A stretch of 64,000 nt of DNA from Syntrophotalea acetylenica (GTDB lineage: Bacteria; Desulfobacterota; Desulfuromonadia; Desulfuromonadales; Syntrophotaleaceae): NCBI RefSeq assembly GCF_001888165.1, contig NZ_CP015455.1, positions 2,226,001 to 2,290,000 of the forward strand. The letters run 5' to 3'. Below, piece after piece: positions 25,424-34,669 of this stretch. Under the pieces are notes generated by a model that saw only the letters and a list, made by a program, of their open reading frames with translations, made no database searches and was not told the DNA's origin. Numbering within the stretch: the first letter of the stretch is position 1; the number at the start of each line of letters is the position of its first letter. The translations under genes and the position numbers were made by a program.

Positions 25424-25562
25424 GTCGACCTTTTCTGTCTGAATAGCGTCCCTTTTTATCCATGTGGCTCCGAGGTGTTTTCCCCAAGCACTTCATCTCT
25501 TTCTTCGTTGCCGTTTTCCTCCCAGGGTTTTTTTGAAAAGATCCCGTTATGAAATCCTCTTC

Positions 25563-27479
25563 CTACACCATCGCCAGACAGCCGAAAAATTGATTTACAA
25601 GACCGTCCATGGTTTTATCCGAAATATCATTATTGGGAATCTCGATCTGTGAAAAATCGCAGCTGAAATTCTCCATATCCATGGTATCTATCCGCTCGAT
25701 ATCCCTGACGGTAATCGGCCGTTCCACAACCGCTTCAGTCGTTTGGTTTAATTGGGGAAATACAGACTGAACCTTGCCTTTAACCCGGCGTTCCGGATCG
25801 ATTTCAGGAACTATCGGAGAAGTCCAACGGACGCCATCACGGCCGTTCCCGCGCTCCTTAAATACCGGATCTTTATACCAAACGATCCGCCGGCATTTGA
25901 TCGGAGGACAGTATTCCATAAGCAAAATAGCGGACTTTTTGTCCACCTGCATAACTTCCTGGGGAAGCAGCAACGCTCTGCTATGTTCGCTGGTGTTGAT
26001 GGAACGATGGGCTTTTCCTACCAGGGTGCGGTTGCGGGATCTGTTCTTCACTGTGGTCGTGCCCAACGTATCGGAGATTTCTTTTGCTACCTTGATGTTT
26101 TTCGGTGCAAAAATGATCCGCATGGCATGGTTTTCGATGAAGGTTTCGGCGGTGTCAGCACCATACACTTCCCTAAGTTGGGAGGGGGACTGAATAATCG
26201 GGAGCATCCGCAGACCGTAGCCGGCGATATAGCTGATCCCTTTGGTTAAAATGCCGACTTTCCCCATGGCGGTAAATTCATCGGCCAGCAGCAGACATTG
26301 ATATCTCAGCTCCGGATTCTGTTCCGGCAACTCGCGGGTGTTCAGATCCAGGACTTGCTGAAAAAACAGATTGATCAGGGGAGCCAATCGGTCCAGGTCG
26401 TCTGGAGAGATGGCCACATAGATTGACATGCGTTCCTTCCGGATATCCCGCAAATCAAAATCATTTCCGGCAGTTGCAGCGTCGATGACGGGATTGTAAA
26501 ATAGCTCCAAGGCAGCTGTGAATCCCTTGCGGACAGATCCCCGGGTTTTTTCCGGGGTATCCAGATATTCCTTTAAAGCCAGATAGCATTCATCGCTCAA
26601 GGGGTGTTTGTCTTGTCGGCGCTGTTTGATGATTTCAGCCAGGCGCTTGTCCCCCATGGTCAACTGGCGCAGGGTTTCCCCAAGCGTAACGGGAAGTTCG
26701 GGCGTTTCCAACAAATAAAGCACCAGGCCCAGCCATAGGGAGCGGGCCGAGGCTTGCCATATAGGGGCCTCGCCGTCAACCTTGGGAAACAACATCTGGC
26801 CGATCTTCTGAATATCGTTGATCCTGAAGGCCGGGTTATCGCTGATGTAATAGAGCGGATTCCAGCGGTGGGTTTTGCAATCCCGAGGTGCCAGGTTAAG
26901 CAGAAAGCATTTTTGACCGTGGGCTGCCCGGAAACCGGCCGTGATATCCCAATTTTCCCGCTTTAAGTCCAGGACAATGACACTGTCCTTCCAGGACAAC
27001 AAATTAGGGATGACCACACTCACGCCCTTCCCGCTCCGGGTCGGGGCGGCCATAAGGACATGCTGCGTCCCCCCTGAGATCAGATACCGTTTCCCAGAGC
27101 CGAAAACTCCGGACAGCCGGCCGACGATAATACCGTCTCTGGAAAACAGCCCTGCATCCTTGAGGTCGCGAGCAGTTGCCCACTTGGCTGTCCCGAACAA
27201 CTTACGCCGATGGGGCGTGAGGATCGTCAGAAGCAGTAACCCAATCGGGAACAGGCCCCCTATGCCGGCCAGGCACAGGAGTGCCCCCGTCTTCTGAAGT
27301 CCCCCGTAATAATACCAATACCGATAGAGGATCAGGGGAGTGGCCCTGACTCCATCGAGCCCGGCCAACTCCAGAAAAAAATAGCCGCTGACCCAGGCCC
27401 ACCCGACCAGGGCAAAAGACAGACCCCCTATAATCAAAACGAGTTTAAACCAGCTGTTGCTGCTTAAATTCAGGATCAT
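25563..27479 (-). CDS. virD4: VirD4/TraG type IV coupling protein ATPase
   Basis: 638 residues, the usual size. Two N-terminal membrane helices (about 12-32 and 66-88) are followed by a cytosolic P-loop ATPase: Walker A APTRSGKG (145-152), 'VLDLKRENWDITAGFR', and Walker B 'LLLADEFTAMGK'. VirD4 recruits DNA or protein substrates to the channel. In this locus no relaxase is visible, and the genes directly downstream encode the lipases and the orphan domain, which makes protein substrates likely. The start overlaps the 3' end of virB11 by 35 bp. Confidence 0.93.
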   Translation of the reverse strand: MILNLSSNSWFKLVLIIGGLSFALVGWAWVSGYFFLELAGLDGVRATPLILYRYWYYYGGLQKTGALLCLAGIGGLFPIGLLLLTILTPHRRKLFGTAKWATARDLKDAGLFSRDGIIVGRLSGVFGSGKRYLISGGTQHVLMAAPTRSGKGVSVVIPNLLSWKDSVIVLDLKRENWDITAGFRAAHGQKCFLLNLAPRDCKTHRWNPLYYISDNPAFRINDIQKIGQMLFPKVDGEAPIWQASARSLWLGLVLYLLETPELPVTLGETLRQLTMGDKRLAEIIKQRRQDKHPLSDECYLALKEYLDTPEKTRGSVRKGFTAALELFYNPVIDAATAGNDFDLRDIRKERMSIYVAISPDDLDRLAPLINLFFQQVLDLNTRELPEQNPELRYQCLLLADEFTAMGKVGILTKGISYIAGYGLRMLPIIQSPSQLREVYGADTAETFIENHAMRIIFAPKNIKVAKEISDTLGTTTVKNRSRNRTLVGKAHRSINTSEHSRALLLPQEVMQVDKKSAILLMEYCPPIKCRRIVWYKDPVFKERGNGRDGVRWTSPIVPEIDPERRVKGKVQSVFPQLNQTTEAVVERPITVRDIERIDTMDMENFSCDFSQIEIPNNDISDKTMDGLVNQFFGCLAMV

Positions 27480-28484
27480 AGTAGATCTCCGTAATCATCC
27501 GTTTGCCACGCACGTTTTGCAATTGAATGATTATATCCACACACATGAAGAGCAACTGCTTGATATCCCCACGGTTCATGCTCCCACCGCTGGAGGATTC
27601 CTTAAGAAACAACACCAATTGCTCGATAGCAAGCCGAGCGCTATTGGCGTGCATGGTGGTGATACTTCCGGGATGACCGCTGTTGACATTGCGGAGGTAG
27701 TAAAACGCTTCATCGCCGCGGATCAACTCAGCGACAAAGATCCTATCCGGTTTCATGCGCAGACTACATTCGAGAAGGTGCTGTTGCGTAACCGGAGACA
27801 CCCCTTGCCCCCGGCCGAGTAAAACAGACTCACCGTGTTCGAGTGTGTCTTGTAGAGTCCCAGTTCGTCCACGTTCTCGATGCTGATAAGCCGCTCATCA
27901 TCCGGCACCAACTGGAGCAACGATTTAAAAAAGGTGGTTTTGCCCGAACCCGTAGAACCGGAAATGATAATGTTTTTTCTAAGCTCAATGGCCATCTCCA
28001 AAAACGACCTGAAATCTCGGGAATTCTTCAAATCAAGTAGCTTTAAATCACCTTCGGAAATCCCTTTTGAGTCGACTTTGCATTGGTCGAAATACCCCTG
28101 CTTTTCATAATCATCCAGCGTAAAATCGATATTCGAGGGTTTCCGGATCGTCATGCTCACACGGCCTGAAAGGGTCGCCGGTGGGATTACCACCTGAATA
28201 CGCTCCCCTCCCGGCAGGGTGGCCGATAGTAGCGGTTGGCGCTCGTCCAGACTTTGCTTCGACCAGGTGGCCGTCAGCTTGGCGATCTGGTTGCAGACCG
28301 CCAGAGTTAGACCTGAAACATCGTTACCGGACCATCCCAGGCGGCTTTCGGTAAGAACCTGGCCGGGTTTATTGATAACGATTTCCGTATTTTCAGGATT
28401 CTGAAGAAAAGGCTGGAGTACCCGCAGGTACTCCAGCAAAGAGGTTGCCTGGTCGGTGTTGATCGGCACGGTTTTGAAGTTCAT
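27445..28484 (-). pseudogene. virB11: VirB11 secretion ATPase, apparent frameshift
   Basis: Two open frames together give one VirB11. Residues 1 to about 225 (28484 to 27805) contain 'ISGSTGSGKTTFFKSLLQ' (Walker A) and the lead 'LFYSAGGKG'; the continuation 'VSPVTQQHLLECSLRMKPDR' lies in the next frame (27801 to 27445), with 'VAELIRGDEAFYYLRNVNSG' and 'TTMHANSA' after it. Adding one G to the run of four at 27801-27804 restores 'GGKGVSPVTQQ'. VirB11 is the hexameric traffic ATPase that switches pilus assembly and substrate transfer. Either the gene is dead or one base is missing in the sequence. Confidence 0.88.
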
Positions 28485-28619
28485 AATAGCCCCGCAAGGA
28501 TATTACCTTTTATTCGGTTTTTATCCGGGAAAGGCTTTTCCTTTCGATCCCTGCATCAATCTGCACACGTACTTATAGCATCACGTCTTCGCGCAAATGG
28601 ATGCTTTTCCGCATCTTTC

Positions 28620-28681
28620 AAAAATTCTCGTTTCCCATACGAAAATTACGCTGTGTCTATCCGGGGTGTCCGGATAGACAC
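28620..28681 (+). repeat. Dispersed repeat copy with perfect 12-bp hairpin
   Basis: 28620-28664 matches the element at 5695-5740. It runs into the perfect inverted repeat GTGTCTATCCGG-GGTGT-CCGGATAGACAC (28653-28681), which abuts the stop codon of the Pmp3-like gene. It may also act as a weak terminator within the secretion operon. The remainder of 28485-28619 holds no gene. Confidence 0.7.
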
Positions 28682-28882
28682 TCATTTAGCATTTTGGGAG
28701 GCAAGAGCTTTTTTAATTTTCCTGTCTGTGTTGTGCTGGCTGAGGGCAAACACCGACCATATTGCCGCCGGCAACCAGCCAAAGAGGGTTATTTGAAGAA
28801 TCAAGCAAATAAAGCCTGAAACCGGTCGCCCAATCGTAAAGAATTGAAGCCAGGGCAAAAGAATGGCTAATAATAAACGCAT
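28682..28882 (-). CDS. Pmp3/YqaE-family small membrane protein
   Basis: 66 residues: MRLLLAILLPWLQFFTIGRP, then a second hydrophobic helix and the hallmark 'GWLPAAIWSVFAL'. Family members are two-helix inner-membrane proteins linked to membrane potential and stress. It is unusual to find one between virB10 and virB11. The ribosome-binding site is weak (AGAAAGAAAA). It may protect the host membrane or simply be a passenger. Confidence 0.8.
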   Translation of the reverse strand: MRLLLAILLPWLQFFTIGRPVSGFICLILQITLFGWLPAAIWSVFALSQHNTDRKIKKALASQNAK

Positions 28883-28998
28883 GGTTTTTTCTTTCTGATG
28901 TCGCACTGAAATATAGCGGGACATAAAAAGGGGCGACAGATCCTCTTTATGTCCGATGGGGACATTGCAACAATTCCTCAGGCACGAAATTCGTACTC

Positions 28999-30134
28999 CT
29001 ACCGCGAAGCGGTTTTTAAATCGTATACCCCCCTGAAATCCAGATCCCGCGCCACATAAACGTTGATGTGTTCCCCTTGGTTTTTAACCAGTGTCGGCGG
29101 AATGTTGATGGAATTTTCCAAAGCGATGCCGGAAGCATCGGTTGCACTATCGGAGGTATTGCCGAATTGGATGGTATCTCCGTCATTGTTTTGGGCCAGG
29201 CTGGACAGATAATTTCCAACGTCATCCAAAAGACTGAGCATAATCGCACTTCCGAAACGGGCCCAGAAATGTGTATCGATGTATCCTGAATGTCCGGACC
29301 GGCCGAGAGAATCGGTACCGGGAGAATCGAGGTTGATAATGACGCCATTCGGGGTCTCAACCCGGGTCCACAAAACGAAGATCCGGGCCTGGCCGCGTTT
29401 GAGACCGCCCTGATATTGGCCGGTGATCCGGGAGCCGCGTTCCAGGAGCAAGACTTTCCCATTGGTGCTGTAGACATCGCGAGTCATCCGGCAACTGGTC
29501 ATGCCAGGCTGATCCGACGCAATGGCCGTTTCCAGCGCGCAATCCAAAAACGTGCCGCGGGTGATGAACATATTGGGATCCGTCAGAAGTCCGGCCCGGG
29601 CACCATCAACAATTGTCGGTCGGAGGTTTGCCTCCAGGCCATCGGCCCTACCTGCTTTGCCCAAACTTACAGCGTTTGCTGTCGCTCCCATTCGAGCCTG
29701 TTCGGCTGCGGTCAGGGGTGGTTTTTGATCTGAGCCGTTTCTCCGCACGGCCATCAGCAGCCCCTGGCTTCGCTTGCGCTGTTCGGGGGTCATTTCCTTG
29801 TTTCTACCGATCGGGGTCGTTTTCCCGACCCGGCCTGTATCGATAATTTTCCCGAGCTCTTGCTTCTTCTCGGTCGGCGGTGGCGGCGGGGCAGGGGCCG
29901 GCCCCAAGCGGTTGCCTATTTCCCTTTTCGACAGAACCTGTGATGCGTCCGTCTCGCTGTTGTCATGCCTGCTAAAACCGCCATTGACAGCAATAAGGGC
30001 AAGGATGGTTAAAAACCCGATGATTACGAGAACAATCTTTTGTCCTACCCCGCTGGCTTTGCTCTTGCGCGAGATCGATGGCATTCCGCGATCCGGAGTT
30101 TCCTCGGGGAAGGGTTTTTCTTGCGATCCGTCAT
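28999..30134 (-). pseudogene. virB10: VirB10 channel protein, apparent N-terminal frameshift
   Basis: The main frame (28999-30084, 361 residues) has a cytosolic tail, one membrane helix ('IVLVIIGFLTILALIAVNGG'), a proline-rich stretch 'PAPAPPPPP' and the periplasmic VirB10 beta-barrel with 'ERGSRITGQYQGG' and 'FVLWTRVETPNGV'. The natural start is ATG 30134, which overlaps the virB9 stop (ATGA). From there the frame reads MTDRKKNPSP and then must shift at the run 30106-30109 to continue EETPDRGMPSISR. One missing base in a four-base run explains it. VirB10 spans both membranes and gates the channel. A start at 30084 might still give a usable protein. Confidence 0.88.
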
Positions 30135-30967
30135 CGTTCTGCTCCCTTCACCACCCGCTCTACACCGCGCACAGTCGTGCCGGCCGAGTTTCCGATACCG
30201 TCCGGATCGTATGATTTGTTGAGGATGCAGGCCACGGCCCCTCCCTTTCGCAATACCATTTGCCGCGCAATTTTATGCACCGCAATGGTATCCGGCCGTG
30301 CCGGATCGATATGCGTATTAACCAGGCTTTCCGAGCCATCCGGATTGATCACATAAATGGCAGGCATTTCCCGGTTATTGGTGAATTGGAAATAAGTGAA
30401 ACGCGAATCGTCAAAAGCCCTGTTGGGAATCACTTCCGCGGAACCTTGAGCCCAATAGTTCCAGTTGGTCGGAACGGGTATATTATCCCGTTTTAAACGT
30501 TCCCGGAGTTCCTGCACTTTCGCTTTGGCACGTTCTTTGGCGGCTTCATCCAGCGGGTAGCAAAAATTGACCTGAAAGAACATATCATTCGGACGAGGAT
30601 GTGCACCGTTCCGGGACCAATGCGCCGACAGTTCAAAGTTATAAACGCGACGCGAGGTAATGACCGTCATATTGGTGGCGGCTTTGTCTCCTACGGGCTT
30701 GAGGAAAAGATGGTTTTCCACTGGGGCCACTTCCCAGGCTTTCTTATCGCCCATGGCGATCTGTTGCACCATCTCCCCCACAGCGAATTGGATGTGTGTC
30801 GAAAACCCGTAATGTCCTACCAGCTGCACGACTTCGGCAGCGTTATAATCGATGAATTTAACCCGCTTATCGCAAGGACCGCCTTTGGGCACTTCAAGAG
30901 ACAAAAGAGATGCCGGCAGAAATAAAAAGGCAGCGAACAAAACGGTAAAGGATGCGGTCCGGATCAT
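30131..30967 (-). CDS. virB9: VirB9/TrbG outer-membrane complex protein
   Basis: 278 residues with a signal peptide (MIRTASFTVLFAAFLFLPAS). N-terminal domain: 'DYNAAEVVQLVGHYGFSTHIQF' and 'NHLFLKPVGDKAATNMTVIT'; C-terminal domain: 'NWNYWAQGSAEVIPNRAFDD' and 'TYFQF'. Both match VirB9, the protein that with VirB7 and VirB10 forms the core complex. Start and end overlap virB8 (restored) and virB10 by ATGA, so the order B8-B9-B10 is tightly coupled. Confidence 0.92.
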   Translation of the reverse strand: MIRTASFTVLFAAFLFLPASLLSLEVPKGGPCDKRVKFIDYNAAEVVQLVGHYGFSTHIQFAVGEMVQQIAMGDKKAWEVAPVENHLFLKPVGDKAATNMTVITSRRVYNFELSAHWSRNGAHPRPNDMFFQVNFCYPLDEAAKERAKAKVQELRERLKRDNIPVPTNWNYWAQGSAEVIPNRAFDDSRFTYFQFTNNREMPAIYVINPDGSESLVNTHIDPARPDTIAVHKIARQMVLRKGGAVACILNKSYDPDGIGNSAGTTVRGVERVVKGAER

Positions 30968-31705
30968 ATCAGCCCCCTATGCTTTCCTGATCGTTCCGGT
31001 ATCCGACGACCTGGAAGCCCAGAGGGTTTTTAAGGCGATCCTCAACCTTCATGGCGGCATTACGATAAACGAAAGTCACTGTTGCCCCCAGTGTGTGATC
31101 GCATTTATTTCACCGGGGCGTTTAACCGTCTTGGTGTATCGAACCAGAGCGGTTATCCGTTTTTCCCCGTTAACAACTTCGCCGGAGTTGATAAAAGAAA
31201 TGCTTTTGACATGGGTTGCGACTTCGGCATTTTGCCCAAAAACCAGAACCGGCGCCGCAGGGTTGCGTTTGGGATCCGTATAATCTGCATATTCTTGTTG
31301 AATGCCGGAGGCTGACAACAGGCCTACTATGCGACGGTCATAATCCCGCGTATCCCATTGATAGCGTTCCCGATAAAGGATATATTGCCCCAGCCAATAC
31401 TTATCGAGGGCCTCTCGAGCTTCCTGCTTTACCACGCCGTCGGTTTCGGCAAGGACAGAAACAACGTCTACCAAACCGGTATTGTTGTCCACCCGGATGA
31501 CAAACGGTTCAATGCTTTTCAGCGGAGTCAGGCTGGCGATTGCAAAGCCCTCGATTACGGCGAGGGCTATCGCTATTACGGCAACAAGCCACGCGCGCCT
31601 TTCAGATTTTTTCATCCGGAAGGTCGTGTCTATGTCCCAGCTGCGTGCTTCTGAAAAATATTCCTTTTCCAAAGCGGCCTTTGTTTTCCCGGGTTTTTTA
31701 GCCAT
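30964..31705 (-). pseudogene. virB8: VirB8 inner-membrane protein, apparent C-terminal frameshift
   Basis: The open frame gives 209 residues: cytosolic tail, membrane helix ('AWLVAVIAIALAVIEGFAIA'), and the NTF2-like periplasmic domain ('YILYRERYQWDTRDYDRRIV', 'KSISFINSGEV'). It stops just after 'HWGQQ'. With one extra base in the run 31085-31089 it would read HWGATVTFVY and continue about 35 residues to a TGA that overlaps the virB9 ATG, the normal VirB8 ending. The truncated form lacks the last strand of the fold and is likely unstable. It begins with a clear GAGGAGA site. Confidence 0.9.
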
Positions 31706-31728
31706 CGTATGGATCTCCTCGAACCTTT

Positions 31729-31893
31729 TTAGCTGCCCCGGGCCTGAAGAGCCTTAATCTGCTCTCCGGACATCATTTCAGGGTTGATCGGATGCAGCCC
31801 CATCCCACCGACGTCTTTACAACAGGGCGGTCTCGGGGGAGAGCAAGCCACCAGCGTAAAAAGCAGGAAAATGATAAATACAGGGTGTTTCAA
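31729..31893 (-). CDS. virB7: VirB7-like lipoprotein
   Basis: 54 residues starting at TTG, with GGAGGG five bases before it. The signal peptide ends in the lipobox LVAC (cysteine 17), and the mature part is short and proline-rich ('SPPRPPCCKDVGG'). Its position between virB6 and virB8 and its size match VirB7, the outer-membrane lipoprotein that anchors VirB9. It ends 24 bp before virB8. Confidence 0.75.
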   Translation of the reverse strand: MKHPVFIIFLLFTLVACSPPRPPCCKDVGGMGLHPINPEMMSGEQIKALQARGS

Positions 31894-32383
31894 AATTGCC
31901 CTCCTTTTTTCTTCAGACCTGAGTAATGGAATTCCCCCGCCCGAAAGTCTTCTTAAAAGCCTCTGTCCCTTTTTTTGAGGTTCTTGTTTTATTTTTTATA
32001 CTCCTGGCACCTTTTCTATAGGTATTGCCTGCTCTCATAATCCCTGTAGGGCTCATAAGACTTAAAGTCTTACCTATGATGGCCGCAGTTCCCAGGGCGA
32101 CGCCTCCCCCAAGGGCGGAGGCTACTGATGGAATCTGTAGCAGGAGAAGAACTGTTATTGCGAACACAATCAAAAGCTTCAGAATACTGTCTATATTGGT
32201 CAATCCTTTAGCATAGGTTGTTGCTATGTCTCCCATTGCTCCATCAGGAAAACCCATTTTTATCACAAAGGCATTTGCTAATTTAAGGGCCACCAATCCT
32301 AAGCCAACCGTCAAGATAAGAATCATTCCGTAATTACATAGTTGGTTTAACCAGCTTTCGAAAAATCTTTGTGTTCCTTTAAA

Positions 32384-32388
32384 TAAAA
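32384..32388. repeat. Target-site duplication TAAAA, left copy
   Basis: TAAAA lies directly outside the left inverted repeat of the insertion sequence and recurs at 34091-34095 outside the right one. Confidence 0.85.
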
Positions 32389-34090
32389 CCTGAATCAGTG
32401 AGTTTGTAATCGTAATTTCTTGTTTGGTCTTTGACAATCAGCTGATTTTGTTGGGCTTTTCTGCTACTATCGAACCGCTTCGAAATTCACCCAAGGAGAT
32501 TTTTTCATGACGTTTCCGCGGTTCACTATCGAGCAGTCCGACAGCGAATTCTACACCTCCCAGTCCGGCATGGCCCTGGTCGGACTGGCCGTCAACCGCT
32601 ACACCACGCTCGCTTCTCGGGTGGCCAAGGCCGCGCCCTGCCAAGGGATCGCCACCGCCGACGTGCTGCGCTGCTATCTCGGGCTGCTCTGTCAGGGCAA
32701 GAGCGACTTCGAGGCCATCCGCCCCTTCTGGGAGGATGATGAATTCTTTGCTGCGGCCTTGGGAGTGCAGAACGTGCCCTCCCCCGAAACCCTGCGCCAG
32801 CGCATGGACAAGGTCGCCGAAGCGGTGCGCCCCATCGTCAACCTCTGCACCGTCGAGTTGCTGAAGAAGGCCAAGGCCGCGCTGTCCACGCTGCCAGCGG
32901 GTCACATGCCGCTGGATTTGGACGTCTTCACACAGGACAACTCCAACACCAAGAAAGAGGGTGTCTCCTGGACCTACCGCAAGTTCAACGGTTTTGCACC
33001 GATTGCAGCCTGGCTTGGCCTGGAGGGGTGGTGCTTGGAGATCGAGCAGCGCCCCGGCTCCCAGCATGCCCAGGAAGGTTTCGTCCCTTTTCTGTTGCGG
33101 GCCATCCACAAGAGCCGGCTATTGACCGAGGCCCCCTTGCTGGTGCGGCTGGACAGCGCCCACGATGCGATCATGACGTTGGTGACCTTGGTCAGTGAGC
33201 GGGTCGACTTCATCGTCAAGTGGAATCCCCGGGGAACCGACGTGCCGGCCAGAGCCAGCGAGGTCTTCGCCAAGGGCAAGATGATCAAACAGGACAAAAA
33301 GGGCCGCATCGCCATCATGACGGAAATCGTCGAGCGCACCTACAAGGACGAGGATGGCAAGGAAAAAACCATCAAAGTCCGCCGTGTGCTGCGGGCCACG
33401 GAGCGCTACTTTGAGAAGGATGGCACGCCGCTGCTGGTCCCCGACGTCATGATCGAGGGCTGGTGGACCAACCTGACCGTCGCCAAGGACAAGGTGATCG
33501 AGTTTTACAAGGGGCATGCGCTGTGCGAGCAGTACCATTCCGAACTCAAGAGCGACATGGACCTGGAGCGGTTGCCGTCAGGCAAGTTCGCCACCAATGC
33601 CCTGGTCATGAGTTGTTCGGCCCTGGCCTACAATATCCTGCGGGCCGTGGGCCAGGTCGGCCTGATGGGCAAGGCCCAGGCGAAACGCGCCAAGCAGCGG
33701 CGGCGGATCAAGACGGTGATTCAGGACCTGATCTACTGCGCCGCTCGGTTGATCCGCCATTGTCGTGGCCTGACCCTGCGGTTCAGTTGTCATGCCCACG
33801 ATCAGGCCGCGTCGTTTGCAACAACCTACGCCCGGTTTGCGTACGGCTAAGGCTCCAGCCGGCACAGCATAGCTTCTGAAAAACCGCAACCGAGGGTGTG
33901 GCCAATGCCGCTCGCCCAGAAACAGGAGAACCCGCTCAACATCGCCTTAGAATCAGCTGAATTGTCAAAGAACGGCCCCGCCTGACCGGAAAAACGGTTC
34001 AAGGCGGTGGCGTCACAGGCAAAGTGTCTCGCGAAAATGGCTACGCGAGCATTACCCGAGAGGTGCAGACTGGCTTCTCACTGATTCAGG
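32389..34090 (+). mobile_element. IS1380-family insertion sequence, complete
   Basis: 1702 bp bounded by perfect 14-bp terminal inverted repeats CCTGAATCAGTGAG (32389-32402) and CTCACTGATTCAGG (34077-34090), flanked by TAAAA duplications. A second, subterminal inverted repeat TCTTTGACAATCAGCTGATT occurs at 32428-32447 and, with one extra base, at 33951-33971. The ends beginning CC, the 5-bp duplication and the length fit IS1380. It carries a single transposase gene. The element is GC-rich compared with the AT-rich virB6 it interrupts. Confidence 0.93.
32507..33850 (+). CDS. IS1380-family DDE transposase
   Basis: 447 residues, intact. DDE-type features are 'LDLDVFTQD' near residue 142, 'LLVRLDSAHDA' near 215 and 'YHSELKSDMDLERLPSGKFA' near 345, the characteristic IS1380 C-terminal block followed by 'NALVMSCSALAYN'. 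AAGGAG lies before the ATG. No frameshift is needed, so the element is probably still able to move. It is read opposite to the virB operon. Confidence 0.93.
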   Translation: MTFPRFTIEQSDSEFYTSQSGMALVGLAVNRYTTLASRVAKAAPCQGIATADVLRCYLGLLCQGKSDFEAIRPFWEDDEFFAAALGVQNVPSPETLRQRMDKVAEAVRPIVNLCTVELLKKAKAALSTLPAGHMPLDLDVFTQDNSNTKKEGVSWTYRKFNGFAPIAAWLGLEGWCLEIEQRPGSQHAQEGFVPFLLRAIHKSRLLTEAPLLVRLDSAHDAIMTLVTLVSERVDFIVKWNPRGTDVPARASEVFAKGKMIKQDKKGRIAIMTEIVERTYKDEDGKEKTIKVRRVLRATERYFEKDGTPLLVPDVMIEGWWTNLTVAKDKVIEFYKGHALCEQYHSELKSDMDLERLPSGKFATNALVMSCSALAYNILRAVGQVGLMGKAQAKRAKQRRRIKTVIQDLIYCAARLIRHCRGLTLRFSCHAHDQAASFATTYARFAYG

Positions 34091-34095
34091 TAAAA
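34091..34095. repeat. Target-site duplication TAAAA, right copy
   Basis: Right-hand copy of the 5-bp duplication. Intact flanking duplications with no change show that the insertion is recent and that precise loss would restore virB6. Confidence 0.85.
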
Positions 34096-34669
34096 GAAAA
34101 ACTATAAATAATGGCCCAACACCTAATAATATTGCTGTCATAATTTTTGCCGATATCATAAAAAATGCTACAGCTAACAAAAGGGCTGTGCCTAAAATCA
34201 TAAATGCAAATCCAAGAATATACATTCCAAAATTCCCATTTAGTACCCCGCCTTTTTCAAAGAACTCATCGGTTATTTCAAAAACCTTGATGTAAAGATT
34301 ATCTAAGGAACCACCTATTGAGCTGTTTATTTTATCAGGATTGGTCCCCATTATTACTGCGGCAATTTGTTCGGGGCCTTTGTTAAGGAAATTTGCAGTA
34401 ACATTCATATAGGTACCAAGGGTTAAACCCAAGGCAAAAATGAAACCTATCCTTAAAATACGAAAAATGCCTTCCTTTAAAGGTTCATTCGTTTGCCCCA
34501 TCATGGCCATATAGCCCCATATCGCCATCCAGACAATCATGAGGCTTTGAAAAATAGGTTTGACAAACTTTATGCTATTGGTGGCCGTGTCGATAATATA
34601 GGTGCCTAGCGTTGTGTCTATCAGGCCAAAAATTCCTTGAAAAAGATCGGGCCCCATGTTGGCGCTCCT

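Larger units (their letters stand above)
31913..34657 (-). pseudogene. virB6: VirB6 polytopic membrane protein, split by an insertion sequence
   Basis: The N-terminal part (34657 to 34091) and C-terminal part (32383 to 31913) join in frame once the 1702-bp element and one 5-bp duplicate are removed, giving about 345 residues and the junction GPLFIVFLLFKGTQRFF. Hydrophobic segments occur near 35-55, 70-90, 150-190 and 225-290, as expected for VirB6/TrbL, the inner-membrane channel component. As it stands the N-terminal piece ends in 20 or so element-encoded residues. The gene is markedly AT-richer than its surroundings. Without VirB6 the secretion channel should not work. Confidence 0.92.
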
